Below, in pieces: positions 26,264 through 33,921 of a stretch of DNA of 64,000 nt. Both the position numbers and the translations under genes were made by a program. How positions within the stretch are numbered: position 1 is the stretch's first letter; each line of letters opens with the position of its first letter. The notes beneath the pieces are model-generated. The model was not told the origin of the DNA, made no database searches, and saw nothing but the letters and a program-made list of their open reading frames with translations. The DNA comes from Parapedobacter sp051400755 (GTDB taxonomy: Bacteria > Bacteroidota > Bacteroidia > Sphingobacteriales > Sphingobacteriaceae): assembly GCF_051400755.1 (NCBI RefSeq), contig NZ_JBLFFL010000002.1, forward strand, positions 124,001 to 188,000. Reading direction: 5' to 3'.

Positions 26264-27233
26264 TCCCAAATAGCCCTTTAACCTTTTTTTCGTCTTCAGC
26301 CATCTGGTCGATGAGTTCCTGCATAGTTTCAAACCATTGATCATGCCGGATGAAATGAAGAAATTTGACGCGCAACGTCTTTCCGTAAATATCTTCTTTG
26401 AAGTCGAATAGGTAAACCTCGATGCTGCGGCTTACCCCATCGATAGTAGGCCTGGTGCCGATATACCCCATTCCTTTGACCAGCTGCTGCGGTGGATTGG
26501 GCACATACGGGCCGGTTTGGATCACCGCTGGTTCGATAATGGCGACCTCCACGGCGTAGATGCCGTACGCGGGGATGAGCTTATGCTCTTCCTGCACCTG
26601 CAGGTTGGCCGTAGGATAACCGATATTGCGGCCCAATTGATTGCCCCTGACCACCTTGCCTGTCAGCTGGAAAGGATACCCCAGATACGTATTGGCAATA
26701 TCCATATCGCCCTTGATCAGCGCTTCGCGGATCTTAGTGGACGATACGGCCACATCATTGATGTCCTGTTCCGGGATCTGCTCGACCGTATAGCCATAGA
26801 TTTCGGCATGGTCAAGCAGGTCGTGGAGCGATCCTTCGCGGTCTTTGCCAAAGCGGTGGTCGTACCCGATGACAATTTTCTTGGTGCCAATCTTGCCGAC
26901 CAGCACATCACGGATATACTCCTCGGGTGACTGATTCGAAAAATCGCGGGTAAACGGAGTAATGATGAGGTGATCGATTCCGGCATCGGCCAGCAGTTGC
27001 ACTTTTTCTTCGATATCGCTGATCAGCCGGAGGCTATCATCTTCCGGATGCAAAATCAAGCGCGGGTGCGGGAAAAAGGTGAGGAGTACGGTTTCACCAT
27101 TGATCATCCGGGCGCATTCCTTTAGCGTGCTCAATATCTTTTGATGGCCCACATGAACGCCGTCAAACGTGCCGATGGTCACCACCGCATTGTCCAGCGG
27201 GATAAAATCCTCAAGGTTTCTGTATATTCTCAT
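26253..27233 (-). CDS. ribF: Bifunctional riboflavin kinase / FAD synthetase
   Basis: Makes FMN and FAD from riboflavin and ATP. 326 residues from the ATG at 27233 (MRIYRNLEDF). The N-terminal nucleotidyltransferase domain shows GTFDGVHVGHQKIL and VIGYDHRFGKDREG; the C-terminal flavokinase domain shows GNQLGRNIGYPTANL, GIYAVEV and a late FLFDF-like VYLFDFKEDIYGKTLRVKFL. Standard length. It overlaps truB by 23 bp and is the last gene of the operon beginning with ftsX. Confidence 0.95.
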   Translation of the reverse strand: MRIYRNLEDFIPLDNAVVTIGTFDGVHVGHQKILSTLKECARMINGETVLLTFFPHPRLILHPEDDSLRLISDIEEKVQLLADAGIDHLIITPFTRDFSNQSPEEYIRDVLVGKIGTKKIVIGYDHRFGKDREGSLHDLLDHAEIYGYTVEQIPEQDINDVAVSSTKIREALIKGDMDIANTYLGYPFQLTGKVVRGNQLGRNIGYPTANLQVQEEHKLIPAYGIYAVEVAIIEPAVIQTGPYVPNPPQQLVKGMGYIGTRPTIDGVSRSIEVYLFDFKEDIYGKTLRVKFLHFIRHDQWFETMQELIDQMAEDEKKVKGLFGITH

Positions 27234-27948
27234 GTGATGCTTCAAAGGTAACGCCCTTTATGCAGTTGACCAAATCATCTACCTGCCAGGCGTTGTCCAC
27301 ACTGAAATCGCCGCTTTTGGTCCGCCGCAAGCGACTCAAATGGGCACCATTATTCAGGGCGATCCCCAAATCATGCGCCAACGAGCGGATGTAGGTGCCC
27401 TTGCTGCATACCACCCTGAATTGGACATCGGGCAGGTCCACGTTTATTACCTCAAATTCAAAGATGTGCACCTTGCGCGATTTCATTTCCACCTCCATTC
27501 CCCGACGGGCATTTTCGTATGCCCGCTTGCCCGCTATTTTTATCGCGGAATGCGCGGGCGGCACCTGTGTGATTTCACCGACGAATGATGCCGCCACTTG
27601 CCTGATCCGTTCGTCCGTGATGCCCGATAAGTCAAACCGTTGATCGATCTCGTGCTCCAGATCATAAGAAGGGGTGGTGGCGCCCAGCGTGATGGTTCCG
27701 GTATATTCCTTTTGCTGTGCCTGAAATTCCTCGATGCGTTTGGTGAATTTACCCGTGCAGATGATCAGCAAACCCGTAGCCAGCGGATCAAGCGTACCCG
27801 CATGCCCTACCTTTACCTTCAACGGCTTTATCGCATTGCTGATTTTACGCACCACGTCGAAGCTGGTCCACCGAAGCGGTTTATCCACCAACAGCACCTC
27901 ACCTTCCGCAAAGTTGAAAGCACGACCCGATGTGCAAGGCGTTTCCAT
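27211..27948 (-). CDS. truB: tRNA pseudouridine-55 synthase
   Basis: Converts U55 of the tRNA T-loop to pseudouridine. 245 residues. The catalytic Asp is D54 in VGHAGTLDPLATGLL; further signatures are LLVDKPLRWTSFDVVRK and the RCSKG-type segment VVCSKGTYIRSLAHDLG. Compared with E. coli TruB it lacks the C-terminal PUA domain, as is common in Bacteroidetes. It sits between uppP (1-bp overlap) and ribF (23-bp overlap), so it is tightly coupled in the operon. Confidence 0.95.
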   Translation of the reverse strand: METPCTSGRAFNFAEGEVLLVDKPLRWTSFDVVRKISNAIKPLKVKVGHAGTLDPLATGLLIICTGKFTKRIEEFQAQQKEYTGTITLGATTPSYDLEHEIDQRFDLSGITDERIRQVAASFVGEITQVPPAHSAIKIAGKRAYENARRGMEVEMKSRKVHIFEFEVINVDLPDVQFRVVCSKGTYIRSLAHDLGIALNNGAHLSRLRRTKSGDFSVDNAWQVDDLVNCIKGVTFEASHENIQKP

Positions 27949-28742
27949 TAGATGATCTGCAAACTGTGCCCGCTGAGCAGCATGACGATGATGATGCCAC
28001 CGACGATAATCCGGTACCAGCCGAACGCTTTGAATCCGTATTTGGACACAATGCCGATAAACGATTTAATGGCAATGATGGCGACGACGAAGCCAATGAC
28101 ATTGCCCACGACGAGTTGATTGATTTCAGCACCACTCAGGGTATTTCCGCCGTCGAAATGATCTTTCAGTTTGAGCACCGTGGCCCCGAACATCATCGGG
28201 ATAGCCAAGAAGAACGAAAATTCGGCAGCGGCTTTGCGGGTGAGGTCTTGTGTCATGCCCCCTACGATCGTGCTCGCCGACCGCGAGGTGCCGGGGATAA
28301 GCGCCAGGCACTGGAAGAATCCGATTTTAACCGCCTGTACGTAGCTGATGTCATCCGAATCATCAAGGTGTGGCTTATTGAACCACTTGTCTACAAACAA
28401 TAGGATAACCCCGCCGACGACCAATGTAATGCCCACCACCAATGGGCTTTCGAGCAGTCCATCGATCACGTCGCTGAACAGAAAACCGCAGATGGAGGCC
28501 GGGATGGCCGCGATCACCAATTTATAATAAAAGGAGAGCGAACGGAAAAAGCGCCGGTAGTACAGCACCAATACCGACAGGATGGTGCCCAATTGGACGG
28601 CAATGGTAAACAGCTTGACAAAAGGGGTAGGAGATACCCCCATCAACGCGGTTACAATGATCATATGGCCGGTCGATGATACCGGCAGAAATTCCGTGAG
28701 GCCCTCGATAATGGCCAGCACAATCACTTCAAACAACGTCAT
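27948..28742 (-). CDS. uppP: Undecaprenyl-diphosphatase (UppP/BacA)
   Basis: Inner-membrane phosphatase that recycles undecaprenyl pyrophosphate to the carrier phosphate needed for peptidoglycan and O-antigen synthesis; overproduction confers bacitracin resistance in other species. 264 residues with about eight helices. The first signature is AIIEGLTEFLPVSSTGHMI (catalytic Glu and Ser/His region), the second is PGTSRSASTIVGGM with the phosphate-binding Arg. Its stop and start codons overlap those of the neighbouring genes by 1 bp each. Confidence 0.96.
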   Translation of the reverse strand: MTLFEVIVLAIIEGLTEFLPVSSTGHMIIVTALMGVSPTPFVKLFTIAVQLGTILSVLVLYYRRFFRSLSFYYKLVIAAIPASICGFLFSDVIDGLLESPLVVGITLVVGGVILLFVDKWFNKPHLDDSDDISYVQAVKIGFFQCLALIPGTSRSASTIVGGMTQDLTRKAAAEFSFFLAIPMMFGATVLKLKDHFDGGNTLSGAEINQLVVGNVIGFVVAIIAIKSFIGIVSKYGFKAFGWYRIIVGGIIIVMLLSGHSLQII

Positions 28743-28981
28743 TAACTGTTCCCGGAATTTTTAGGTTTTATCAAAATCGATACCACGCCCAATGCAAAGC
28801 CAATAACAACGACAAGGGGAGCCAAGGTGATTTTGGTAAAACTATAGATGTTTTCAGTACCCGTCATGAGGACAAAGCCCAGGATGACCACTGCGATGCT
28901 CAGCAAAAAAAACTGATAATTCCGTTTGCCGAATACAAACGACGCCTTTGGAGGCTGCGGTGTTTTTTTGTATGATGACAT
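28742..28981 (-). CDS. DUF3098 membrane protein
   Basis: 79 residues. A basic cytosolic start (MSSYKKTPQPPKASFVFGKRNY) is followed by two transmembrane helices (FFLLSIAVVILGFVLM and LAPLVVVIGFALGVVSIL). It matches DUF3098, a small family restricted to Bacteroidetes and regularly found between ftsX and uppP. The function is unknown; the position suggests a part in cell-envelope or divisome work, which is inference from gene order. Confidence 0.85.
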   Translation of the reverse strand: MSSYKKTPQPPKASFVFGKRNYQFFLLSIAVVILGFVLMTGTENIYSFTKITLAPLVVVIGFALGVVSILIKPKNSGNS

Positions 28982-28990
28982 ATGCTACGA

Positions 28991-29869
28991 TTATCTATAT
29001 AATTCATTCGATTTCAGGCGCAGGTATTTGCCGACCGCAAAATACGTGCTCAATCCCGATATCAGGATGCCCAGCAACGCAATAACGACGAAGATGACGA
29101 TAAATTCAAACCAATTGCGCAGAAATACCAATTCTGGAATTTCCCGCTGCCCCAAGTGGAGGGTCAGCAGCAGCAGCAGGATGGCGATGAGTGCACCCAG
29201 TAGGCCATGAAGGACGCCATACGCCAAAAAGGGTCGTCGGATAAATCCCCTGGTGGCACCGACCATCTGCATGCTTTTGATCAGAAAACGCTGTGAATAA
29301 ATGGCCAAGCGGATGGTATTGTTGATGAGCGCGACCGCGATAACCAGCAATACCGCGGTAAACGCCAGGATGACAATCCCAATGGTACGGATATTTTTAT
29401 TGACCATATCGATGAGCGACTCCTGGTACACCACCTCCTTCACCATCTTGTTGGCGGAAACTTTTTTGATAAACGTTTGGATGCTATCCGTATTGGCATA
29501 TTCCGCTTTGAGGTAGATGTCAATGGACGACAACAGCGGATTGTGCCCGAGGAATGCAACAAAATCCTCACCCAGTTCCTGTGAAAGATTTTTGGCCGCC
29601 AGTTCCTTGCTGATGTATTGCGAGCGCAGGACGAATGGATCGGACTCCAACTCCTTTTGGAACGCCAGGACGTTGCCTTCGCCCACACCTTCGTTCATAA
29701 TGATATTGAGCACAATATTCTCTTTGACGTAGTTGGACAGGTTTTTTGCATGCACGAGCAGCAAACCCAAAAGGCCGGTCATCAACAGCACTAAGGCGAT
29801 GCTGATCACCGTGGAAATGTATACGGATTTGGTCTTTTTTGAGGATGTACTTACTTCATATACTTCCAT
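28991..29869 (-). CDS. ftsX: Cell-division permease-like protein FtsX
   Basis: Membrane partner of the ATPase FtsE that activates peptidoglycan hydrolases at the septum. 292 residues. One N-terminal helix (VISIALVLLMTGLLGLLLV), an extracytoplasmic domain of about 120 residues (including PLLSSIDIYLKAEYAN), then three helices, with the FtsX-core segment RLAIYSQRFLIKSMQMVGATRGFIRRPFL typical of the family. ftsE is not adjacent, which is normal in Bacteroidetes. First gene of ftsX-DUF3098-uppP-truB-ribF. A near-match promoter element TACTTTCG lies at 29897-29890 on the minus strand. Confidence 0.94.
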   Translation of the reverse strand: MEVYEVSTSSKKTKSVYISTVISIALVLLMTGLLGLLLVHAKNLSNYVKENIVLNIIMNEGVGEGNVLAFQKELESDPFVLRSQYISKELAAKNLSQELGEDFVAFLGHNPLLSSIDIYLKAEYANTDSIQTFIKKVSANKMVKEVVYQESLIDMVNKNIRTIGIVILAFTAVLLVIAVALINNTIRLAIYSQRFLIKSMQMVGATRGFIRRPFLAYGVLHGLLGALIAILLLLLTLHLGQREIPELVFLRNWFEFIVIFVVIALLGILISGLSTYFAVGKYLRLKSNELYR

Positions 29870-29987
29870 GTGTCTTGCTATTTTCGTTGCGAAAGTAACG
29901 AATTGTGTTGATATAAATGCAATTGAGGCGGCATAAAATGATTTCTACCTATTGTCCAAACGTCGTCCCGGTGGTGTTTATTGTCAT

Positions 29988-30018
29988 TTGGGATTGTCGG
30001 CGTCATGTCGTAATTTCG
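29988..30018 (+). promoter_or_regulatory. Promoter of leuS
   Basis: TTG at 29988-29990, a 20-nt spacer, then TAATTTCG at 30011-30018 (one mismatch to TAnnTTTG). The ATG at 30045 follows after 26 nt. This placement excludes the longer frame starting at 29952. Confidence 0.45.
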
Positions 30019-30044
30019 CCGTCCTTATACGATACTTCGTGACT

Positions 30045-32834
30045 ATGGATTATCAGCATCGTGCGATTGAAAAAAAGTGGCAGCAGTTTTGGGCAGACCA
30101 TCATACCTTCCGGGTAGCCAATACATCGGGAAAGCCCAAGTATTACGTGCTGGATATGTTTCCATACCCATCCGGCGCGGGACTGCATGTGGGCCATCCA
30201 CTGGGATACATCGCTTCCGATATTTTCACCCGTTTCAAACGCCTGAAAGGATTCAACGTGCTCCATCCGATGGGATACGATTCCTTTGGCTTGCCAGCAG
30301 AGCAGTATGCCATCCAAACCGGACAGCATCCCGCCATTACCACCGCAGCCAACATCAAGCGGTACCGGGAGCAACTGGATAACATCGGTTTTTCGTTTGA
30401 CTGGAGCCGGGAAGTGCGCACGAGCGACCCCTCTTTTTACCGATGGACGCAATGGATTTTCATGCAGCTCTTCAATGCCTGGTACAACCAGGCTGCGGAC
30501 CGGGCCGAACACATCGATCGCTTGGTTGCCCATTTCGAAACCCATGGTTCACACGGCCTGCGGGCCGTCTGCGATGAGGATGTCCGCAGCTTTACCGCCG
30601 CGGCGTGGCAGGCATTCGGCCCCGAGGAGCAGCAACGTGAGTTGCTGAAATATCGGCTGGCCTACTTGCGTGAAAGTACTGTCAATTGGTGTGCAGCATT
30701 GGGTACCGTGTTGGCCAACGACGAAGTCATCAATGGCGTATCCGAAAGGGGGGGGTATCCTGTTGAGCAGAAGAAAATGATGCAGTGGAGTATGCGCATC
30801 ACAGCCTATGCCGAACGCTTGCTCAGCGGGCTGGAGACCATCGACTGGCCGGAGCCATTGGTAGAGATGCAGCGCAACTGGATCGGCAAGAGCGTCGGTG
30901 CGAGCGTGCGATTCGCGGTACCCATCTTAGGCGATGCCGGCGCTATCGACGTATTCACCACACGGGTAGACACCATCTACGGGGTAAACGCATTGGTGCT
31001 TGCGCCAGAGCATGAGCTGGTGGAATCCCTGACCACCGCCGGGCAAAAAACCCAAGTGGAAACCTATATCACCCAAACCAAGAAAAAGTCCGAGCTCGAC
31101 CGCATGGCCGATGTCAAAGCGGTTTCGGGCGCCTTCACAGGCAGCTATGCCATACATCCGCTAACCGGCAAGGATGTCCCGATCTGGATCGCGGATTACG
31201 TGCTGGCCGGTTATGGTACCGGTGCCGTGATGGCCGTGCCATCGGGCGACCAGCGCGACTACCTGTTTTCCATGCATTTCGGACTGCCGATCATCCCGAT
31301 ATCGGATGCCCAGCAGCTCGATGGGCAGGCCGACCCGACAAAGGCGGGCCGGTACATCAATTCGGATATCATTAATGGCCTCACTTATCACGAGGCTGTT
31401 GACACCCTGGTAGCCAAGCTGGAATCCATCGGCGCCGGCAAAGCGACCATCAACTACCGGATGCGTGACGCCATTTTCGGCAGGCAGCGCTATTGGGGCG
31501 AGCCGGTGCCCGTGTATTTCAAAGACGGATTGCCACAGTTGATTGATGTCGATGAACTGCCGTTACTGCTCCCCGAAGTAGACAAATACCTGCCCACCGA
31601 GACCGGAGAGCCCCCATTGGGCAGGGCCAAAGACTGGAAGTACCACGGTACCTTCGAGTACGAACTCAGCACCATGCCCGGTTGGGCGGGGTCCAGCTGG
31701 TACTGGTACCGCTATATGGACGCACAGCATACCGCGGAATTTGCCTCCCGGGAGGCCATTGATTATTGGCGCGACGTAGACCTCTACATCGGCGGCTCAG
31801 AGCATGCCACCGGCCACCTGTTGTACAGCCGCTTCTGGAACAAGTTTCTCAAAGATATGGGCTATGTGCCCGAGGAGGAGCCCTTCAAGAAACTCATCAA
31901 TCAAGGGATGATCCAGGGACGGAGCAATTTCGTATACCGTGTGCTGGATAAAGAAGGCCGGGGTACCGATACGTTCGTTTCGCTGGGGCTGAAAGACCAG
32001 TACCAGACGGTAGCCCTGCACGTCGATGTCAACATCGTGAGCAATGATGTGCTTGATCTGGATAAATTCCGCCAGTTCCGACCTGATTTTGCCGATGCCG
32101 AGTTCATCCTGGAGCATGGCAAATACATTTGCGGCCATGAAGTGGAGAAGATGTCGAAGTCGAAGTACAATGTGGTCAATCCAGATGACATCATCGAGCA
32201 GTACGGGGCAGATACGCTACGGATGTACGAGATGTTCCTCGGCCCGTTGGAACAGAGCAAACCATGGAATACCAATGGCATCGAAGGCGTCTACAAGTTT
32301 CTCCGCAAGTTCTGGAAACTCTTCCACGATGCCGGAGGTACCTTCGCGGTCAGTGACGAGGAACCGGATAAGGCCGAATGGAAGGCGCTGCATAAGATCA
32401 TCAAAAAAGTAGAAGACGACGTCGAGCGTTTTTCCTTCAATACCTCGGTTTCTTCGTTTATGATCTGCGTGAACGAGCTGACCGATCTGAAATGCAATAA
32501 ACGGGCGATCCTGCACGAGCTGTGCATCGTGCTGCACCCCTATGCCCCCCACATCACCGAAGAATTGTGGGAACTGCTTGGAAATGCGCCTGGTACCTTG
32601 TCTTATGCCGCTTATCCGGTATTCAACCCCGACTATCTGGTGGAAAACGAGTTTGCTTATCCCATTTCGGTGAACGGGAGGACGCGCATGAACCTCACCC
32701 TGCCGCTTGATTGGGAACAACCCGATGTCGAAAAGGCCGTGTTGAACAATGCCGATGTGCAGCATTATCTCGACGGCAAACCCGTGCGGAAAGTGATTTA
32801 TGTGAAAGGCCGGATCGTGAATATTGTGGTATAA
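30045..32834 (+). CDS. leuS: Leucyl-tRNA synthetase
   Basis: Charges tRNA-Leu; class Ia synthetase with an editing domain. 929 residues from the ATG at 30045 (MDYQHRAIEKKWQQFW). The HIGH motif is GLHVGHPLGYIASD, preceded by MFPYPSGAG. The CP1 editing domain shows FTTRVDTIYGVNALVLAPEH and AVMAVPSGDQRDYLF with the discriminating Asp. The second catalytic motif is KMSKSKYNVVNPDDII. An insertion of about 60 residues (roughly 150-210) after the HIGH region, rich in charged helices (AHIDRLVAHFETHGSHG-like), is larger than in E. coli but usual in Bacteroidetes. Followed by an unrelated antitoxin gene. Confidence 0.97.
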   Translation: MDYQHRAIEKKWQQFWADHHTFRVANTSGKPKYYVLDMFPYPSGAGLHVGHPLGYIASDIFTRFKRLKGFNVLHPMGYDSFGLPAEQYAIQTGQHPAITTAANIKRYREQLDNIGFSFDWSREVRTSDPSFYRWTQWIFMQLFNAWYNQAADRAEHIDRLVAHFETHGSHGLRAVCDEDVRSFTAAAWQAFGPEEQQRELLKYRLAYLRESTVNWCAALGTVLANDEVINGVSERGGYPVEQKKMMQWSMRITAYAERLLSGLETIDWPEPLVEMQRNWIGKSVGASVRFAVPILGDAGAIDVFTTRVDTIYGVNALVLAPEHELVESLTTAGQKTQVETYITQTKKKSELDRMADVKAVSGAFTGSYAIHPLTGKDVPIWIADYVLAGYGTGAVMAVPSGDQRDYLFSMHFGLPIIPISDAQQLDGQADPTKAGRYINSDIINGLTYHEAVDTLVAKLESIGAGKATINYRMRDAIFGRQRYWGEPVPVYFKDGLPQLIDVDELPLLLPEVDKYLPTETGEPPLGRAKDWKYHGTFEYELSTMPGWAGSSWYWYRYMDAQHTAEFASREAIDYWRDVDLYIGGSEHATGHLLYSRFWNKFLKDMGYVPEEEPFKKLINQGMIQGRSNFVYRVLDKEGRGTDTFVSLGLKDQYQTVALHVDVNIVSNDVLDLDKFRQFRPDFADAEFILEHGKYICGHEVEKMSKSKYNVVNPDDIIEQYGADTLRMYEMFLGPLEQSKPWNTNGIEGVYKFLRKFWKLFHDAGGTFAVSDEEPDKAEWKALHKIIKKVEDDVERFSFNTSVSSFMICVNELTDLKCNKRAILHELCIVLHPYAPHITEELWELLGNAPGTLSYAAYPVFNPDYLVENEFAYPISVNGRTRMNLTLPLDWEQPDVEKAVLNNADVQHYLDGKPVRKVIYVKGRIVNIVV

Positions 32835-32856
32835 TCTCAGCATAAATTGAAGACTG

Positions 32857-32888
32857 CTTGACAACTTGACAAATAGAAGTTACCTTTG
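32857..32888 (+). promoter_or_regulatory. Promoter of the Phd-type antitoxin with tandem 8-bp repeat
   Basis: TTG at 32858-32860, a 20-nt spacer and a perfect TACCTTTG at 32881-32888. The -33 element is embedded in two exact copies of CTTGACAA (32857-32864 and 32865-32872). Phd-type antitoxins repress their own promoters through repeated sites, so this repeat is a plausible operator. Confidence 0.55.
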
Positions 32889-32902
32889 AAAAAAGTACGG
32901 TA

Positions 32903-33139
32903 ATGAAGACAATGACGGTCAGTGAGTTTAAAACGCATTTTTCTGAAGTGCTTGACCAAGTAAAGGAGGGCGCGGAGATAGCTGTCACGTATGGCAAATC
33001 TAAGGAGATCATTGGATATTTTGTGCCCAAGACTGCCAAAGCAACGAAGAAGCGCAAGCTGGGTGTATTGAAAGGAAAAGCTTCGGCTTCTTTTGGTCCG
33101 GATTTTAAAATGACCACGGAGGAGTTCTTGGGGTTATGA
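32903..33139 (+). CDS. Phd/YefM-type antitoxin, without adjacent toxin on its strand
   Basis: 78 residues. The N-terminus MTVSEFKTHFSEVLDQVKEGAEIAVTYGKSKEIIGYFVP is the Phd/YefM DNA-binding fold; the tail (KLGVLKGKASASFGPDFKMTTEEFLGL) is the usual toxin-binding extension, with its typical GxxKGK...F...FxxxF pattern. Such antitoxins normally precede a VapC/PIN or RelE-type toxin on the same strand. Here the next gene is a PIN toxin on the opposite strand that already has its own antitoxin, and the two reading frames overlap tail to tail by 6 bp. It is therefore an orphan, or it works in trans. Confidence 0.8.
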   Translation: MKTMTVSEFKTHFSEVLDQVKEGAEIAVTYGKSKEIIGYFVPKTAKATKKRKLGVLKGKASASFGPDFKMTTEEFLGL

Positions 33140-33556
33140 CCTATTTAAGTTTTGAACCAGCTCATCTGGAGGTAATACCGGTACCGGTGCTTTTTTGAAA
33201 TCCTTGATGTTTCTCGTGACAATATAATCCAAGTCGACCACGGAAGTTGCCGCCATAATTTGGATGGCGTCTTCAAAGTCTTTGTGGTCTGAAAGCAAAC
33301 TCCTTTTGATAATATGATAGTCGATCGGTACAATGGTTAGGTAATTAAGGAGGTCATGCAAGATTTCCCTAAGCTTCTCTTCGTCTATGAATTTTTTCAG
33401 CAAGTAGTGGGAAGTCGCGAAAGAATGGGACGAGGTGAACAATTTGACCTCCTTTTTCTCCGCTAAATCGAAAATTTCAACGGCATATTTACTGAAGGGC
33501 GGGCGGTCAGCAAGCAAATCGATGAGGATGTTGGTGTCAACGAATACAACCTTCAT
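33134..33556 (-). CDS. PIN-domain toxin (VapC-like)
   Basis: 140 residues, predicted endoribonuclease. The PIN acidic residues are visible: D7 in FVDTNILIDLL, the central Glu/Asp of KDFEDAIQIMAA, and the last Asp in VTRNIKDF. Its start overlaps the stop of the upstream antitoxin gene (33553-33556), the normal arrangement for a toxin-antitoxin pair. Tail-to-tail it overlaps the Phd-type gene. The RNA target is unknown. Confidence 0.85.
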   Translation of the reverse strand: MKVVFVDTNILIDLLADRPPFSKYAVEIFDLAEKKEVKLFTSSHSFATSHYLLKKFIDEEKLREILHDLLNYLTIVPIDYHIIKRSLLSDHKDFEDAIQIMAATSVVDLDYIVTRNIKDFKKAPVPVLPPDELVQNLNRS

Positions 33557-33798
33557 AGGTGTTTTTTCTCAAGATACTCGCGCAATGCTTGTTTTTCATC
33601 AAAATTTCGGGGTAGTTTTACGGCCCCGGCTATTTTTTTTAATTTCGGTGATAGTTGTCTATCATCCCGTTGTTCGGATGTAAGCGATTGAAGATAATTT
33701 TCAATCAGTTCAGATAAACTTCTTCCGGTATTTTTTGCGTATAGCTTGGCCCGTTTGATGACGCTTTCTTCAACCGTTAAGGTAAGTTTCGTTGCCAT
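33553..33798 (-). CDS. Ribbon-helix-helix-type antitoxin (DUF6364-like)
   Basis: 81 residues from the ATG at 33798 (MATKLTLTVEESVIKRAKLYAKNTGRSLSELIENYL), which is the typical start of this small antitoxin family; the frame extends to 33870, but that part lies in the promoter. The N-terminal strand-helix-helix binds DNA, and the C-terminal acidic/basic tail (FDEKQALREYLEKKHL) would hold the toxin. It precedes the PIN toxin with a 4-bp overlap. Confidence 0.82.
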   Translation of the reverse strand: MATKLTLTVEESVIKRAKLYAKNTGRSLSELIENYLQSLTSEQRDDRQLSPKLKKIAGAVKLPRNFDEKQALREYLEKKHL

Positions 33799-33815
33799 GA
33801 CACGTGTAGTTTGCA

Positions 33816-33846
33816 CAAAGATACGTAAATTTAATGTGGCAATCAA
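33816..33846 (-). promoter_or_regulatory. Promoter of the antitoxin-PIN toxin operon
   Basis: Read on the minus strand: TTG at 33846-33844, a 20-nt spacer and a perfect TATCTTTG at 33823-33816. The start codon at 33798 follows after 17 nt, which fixes the start and leaves a very short leader. Confidence 0.6.
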
Positions 33847-33921
33847 CCGCGTTGTACCTGGCTTCCGCAAATTTTCCTACCTTAGCGGCGTCAATTTACA
33901 TGAATAACCAATCCAACAGAT

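Noticed and set aside
29952..30044. N-terminal extension of leuS from the ATG at 29952
   Set aside because: The likely promoter (29988-30018) lies inside it, and known LeuRS proteins start at the MDYQ position.
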